Positions 54,232 through 54,632 of a stretch of 54,632 nt of DNA are shown one piece after another. This stretch comes from a virus. Positions within the stretch are counted from its first letter, which is position 1; every line of letters begins with the position of its first letter. Made by a program: the position numbers and the translations under genes. The DNA is taken from positions 1 to 54,632 of the IMG/VR virus record IMGVR_UViG_3300017963_002387; one strand, given 5' to 3'. The notes under the pieces were generated by a model, which had not been told where the DNA came from, made no database searches, and saw only the letters and a program-made list of their open reading frames with translations.

Positions 54232-54632
54232 ATGTCCGACGTTCCAGACGTACATCTTGAATGGGCATTCCGGAACGCTGTCGCACATGGCGGAAAGTTC
54301 ACGTACAGCGAACTAGCCGGGTTCTTCGGCTTTGACGCTTCCTACCGAATGCGGAACAGGCTTCGAAATTACGCCGATCGCCGCCAGTCCATGACGAAAT
54401 TACCAAAGCCTGAACCGCCGCCCGGATTTGTCGACCCGAAGCCAAACGAACCCGATCCTATGGAAGCCCGATTCGCCGAACAGGGGAACTATGCTGAAGC
54501 TTCTGTTATCGGTCCCCAGATCAAAACCCTGGACGAACTGATCGAAGCCTGTTCAATCGACCTTGACGTCTGGGAACCGCTTCAGCCCGAATTCAAAACC
54601 TGGGACGGCTGGGCAAAGAAAGAACGCGCCGA
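54232..54632 (+). CDS. Phage replisome-region protein, N-terminal part only
   Basis: ATG 54232 after AGGGGG; open to the window end (133 codons). Begins DVPDVHLEWAFRNAVAHGGKFTYSELAGFFGFDASYRMRNRLRNYA, a helical domain, then a linker and VIGPQIKTLDELIEACSIDLDVWEPLQPEFKTWDGWAK. That second segment is typical of the N-terminal part of phage proteins that continue into a metallophosphoesterase-like or similar catalytic domain, by memory. The rest lies outside the window. Confidence 0.6.
   Translation, partial: MSDVPDVHLEWAFRNAVAHGGKFTYSELAGFFGFDASYRMRNRLRNYADRRQSMTKLPKPEPPPGFVDPKPNEPDPMEARFAEQGNYAEASVIGPQIKTLDELIEACSIDLDVWEPLQPEFKTWDGWAKKERA

Noticed and set aside
1-54632. tRNA genes, integrase and attachment site
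   Set aside because: None seen by eye; no cloverleaf with a CCA-type end and no tyrosine or serine recombinase motif in any accepted gene. A dedicated scan could still find a divergent tRNA.

Overview
The window is almost certainly part of the genome of a tailed dsDNA phage (Caudoviricetes, siphovirus-like), open at both ends. It holds a full HK97-type head, neck and long-tail gene set, a replication and recombination region, and small tightly packed genes with AGAAAGGA-type ribosome binding sites and ATGA/TAATG overlaps. Promoters are classical sigma-70 (TTGACA, 17 bp, TATAAT). The host cannot be named from sequence. A GAAC-N4-GTTC SOS-type box, a Tat signal, a SleB-like wall hydrolase and a Gp37-like tail protein make a Gram-positive-like or Chloroflexota-like host plausible, but this is inference. 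No integrase, tRNA or CRISPR array was seen.

The genome has two divergent arms meeting near 34.3 kb. The left arm (34.1 kb down to 1) is read leftward: small early-late genes, a Tat-exported protein, a SleB-like hydrolase, terminase small and large subunits, and portal. The portal gene ends on an A9 tract followed in the -1 frame by a start-less MuF/metallopeptidase frame. Then come protease, major capsid protein, a cassette of glycosyltransferases, a methyltransferase and two sulfotransferases (21.8 to 16.6 kb), putative virion-surface proteins including a 1259-aa LamG protein, connector, gp10, terminator, tail tube, frameshifted tail chaperones, tape measure, a Dit with an inserted beta-propeller, a Gp37-like protein, a LamG protein and a clan GH-A-like glycosidase cut by the window edge. 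One small rightward gene with its own promoter (25.1 kb) interrupts this arm.

The right arm (34.4 to 54.6 kb) is read rightward from at least seven promoters, three of them near-identical. It carries many small uncharacterised genes, several Cys-rich, a spread of nuclease folds (GIY-YIG, VRR-NUC, T5orf172, HNH, DEDD exonuclease), a replication initiator with three internal iterons and a purine-rich tract (candidate origin), DnaB helicase, an MT-A70 methyltransferase with a DPNW motif, an ERF annealing protein, a membrane-anchored winged-helix-like protein and a secreted twin-CX3C protein.

Overlying this are genome-wide signals: seven copies of the palindrome TTCCCC(CA/TG)GGGGAA in and between genes, mostly oriented with transcription; stem-loops with GNRA tetraloops placed just before ribosome binding sites; a structured non-coding stretch at 42.88-43.07 kb with mutually exclusive pairings; and strong avoidance of GAG/CTC, relaxed inside the LamG gene at 13-15 kb.
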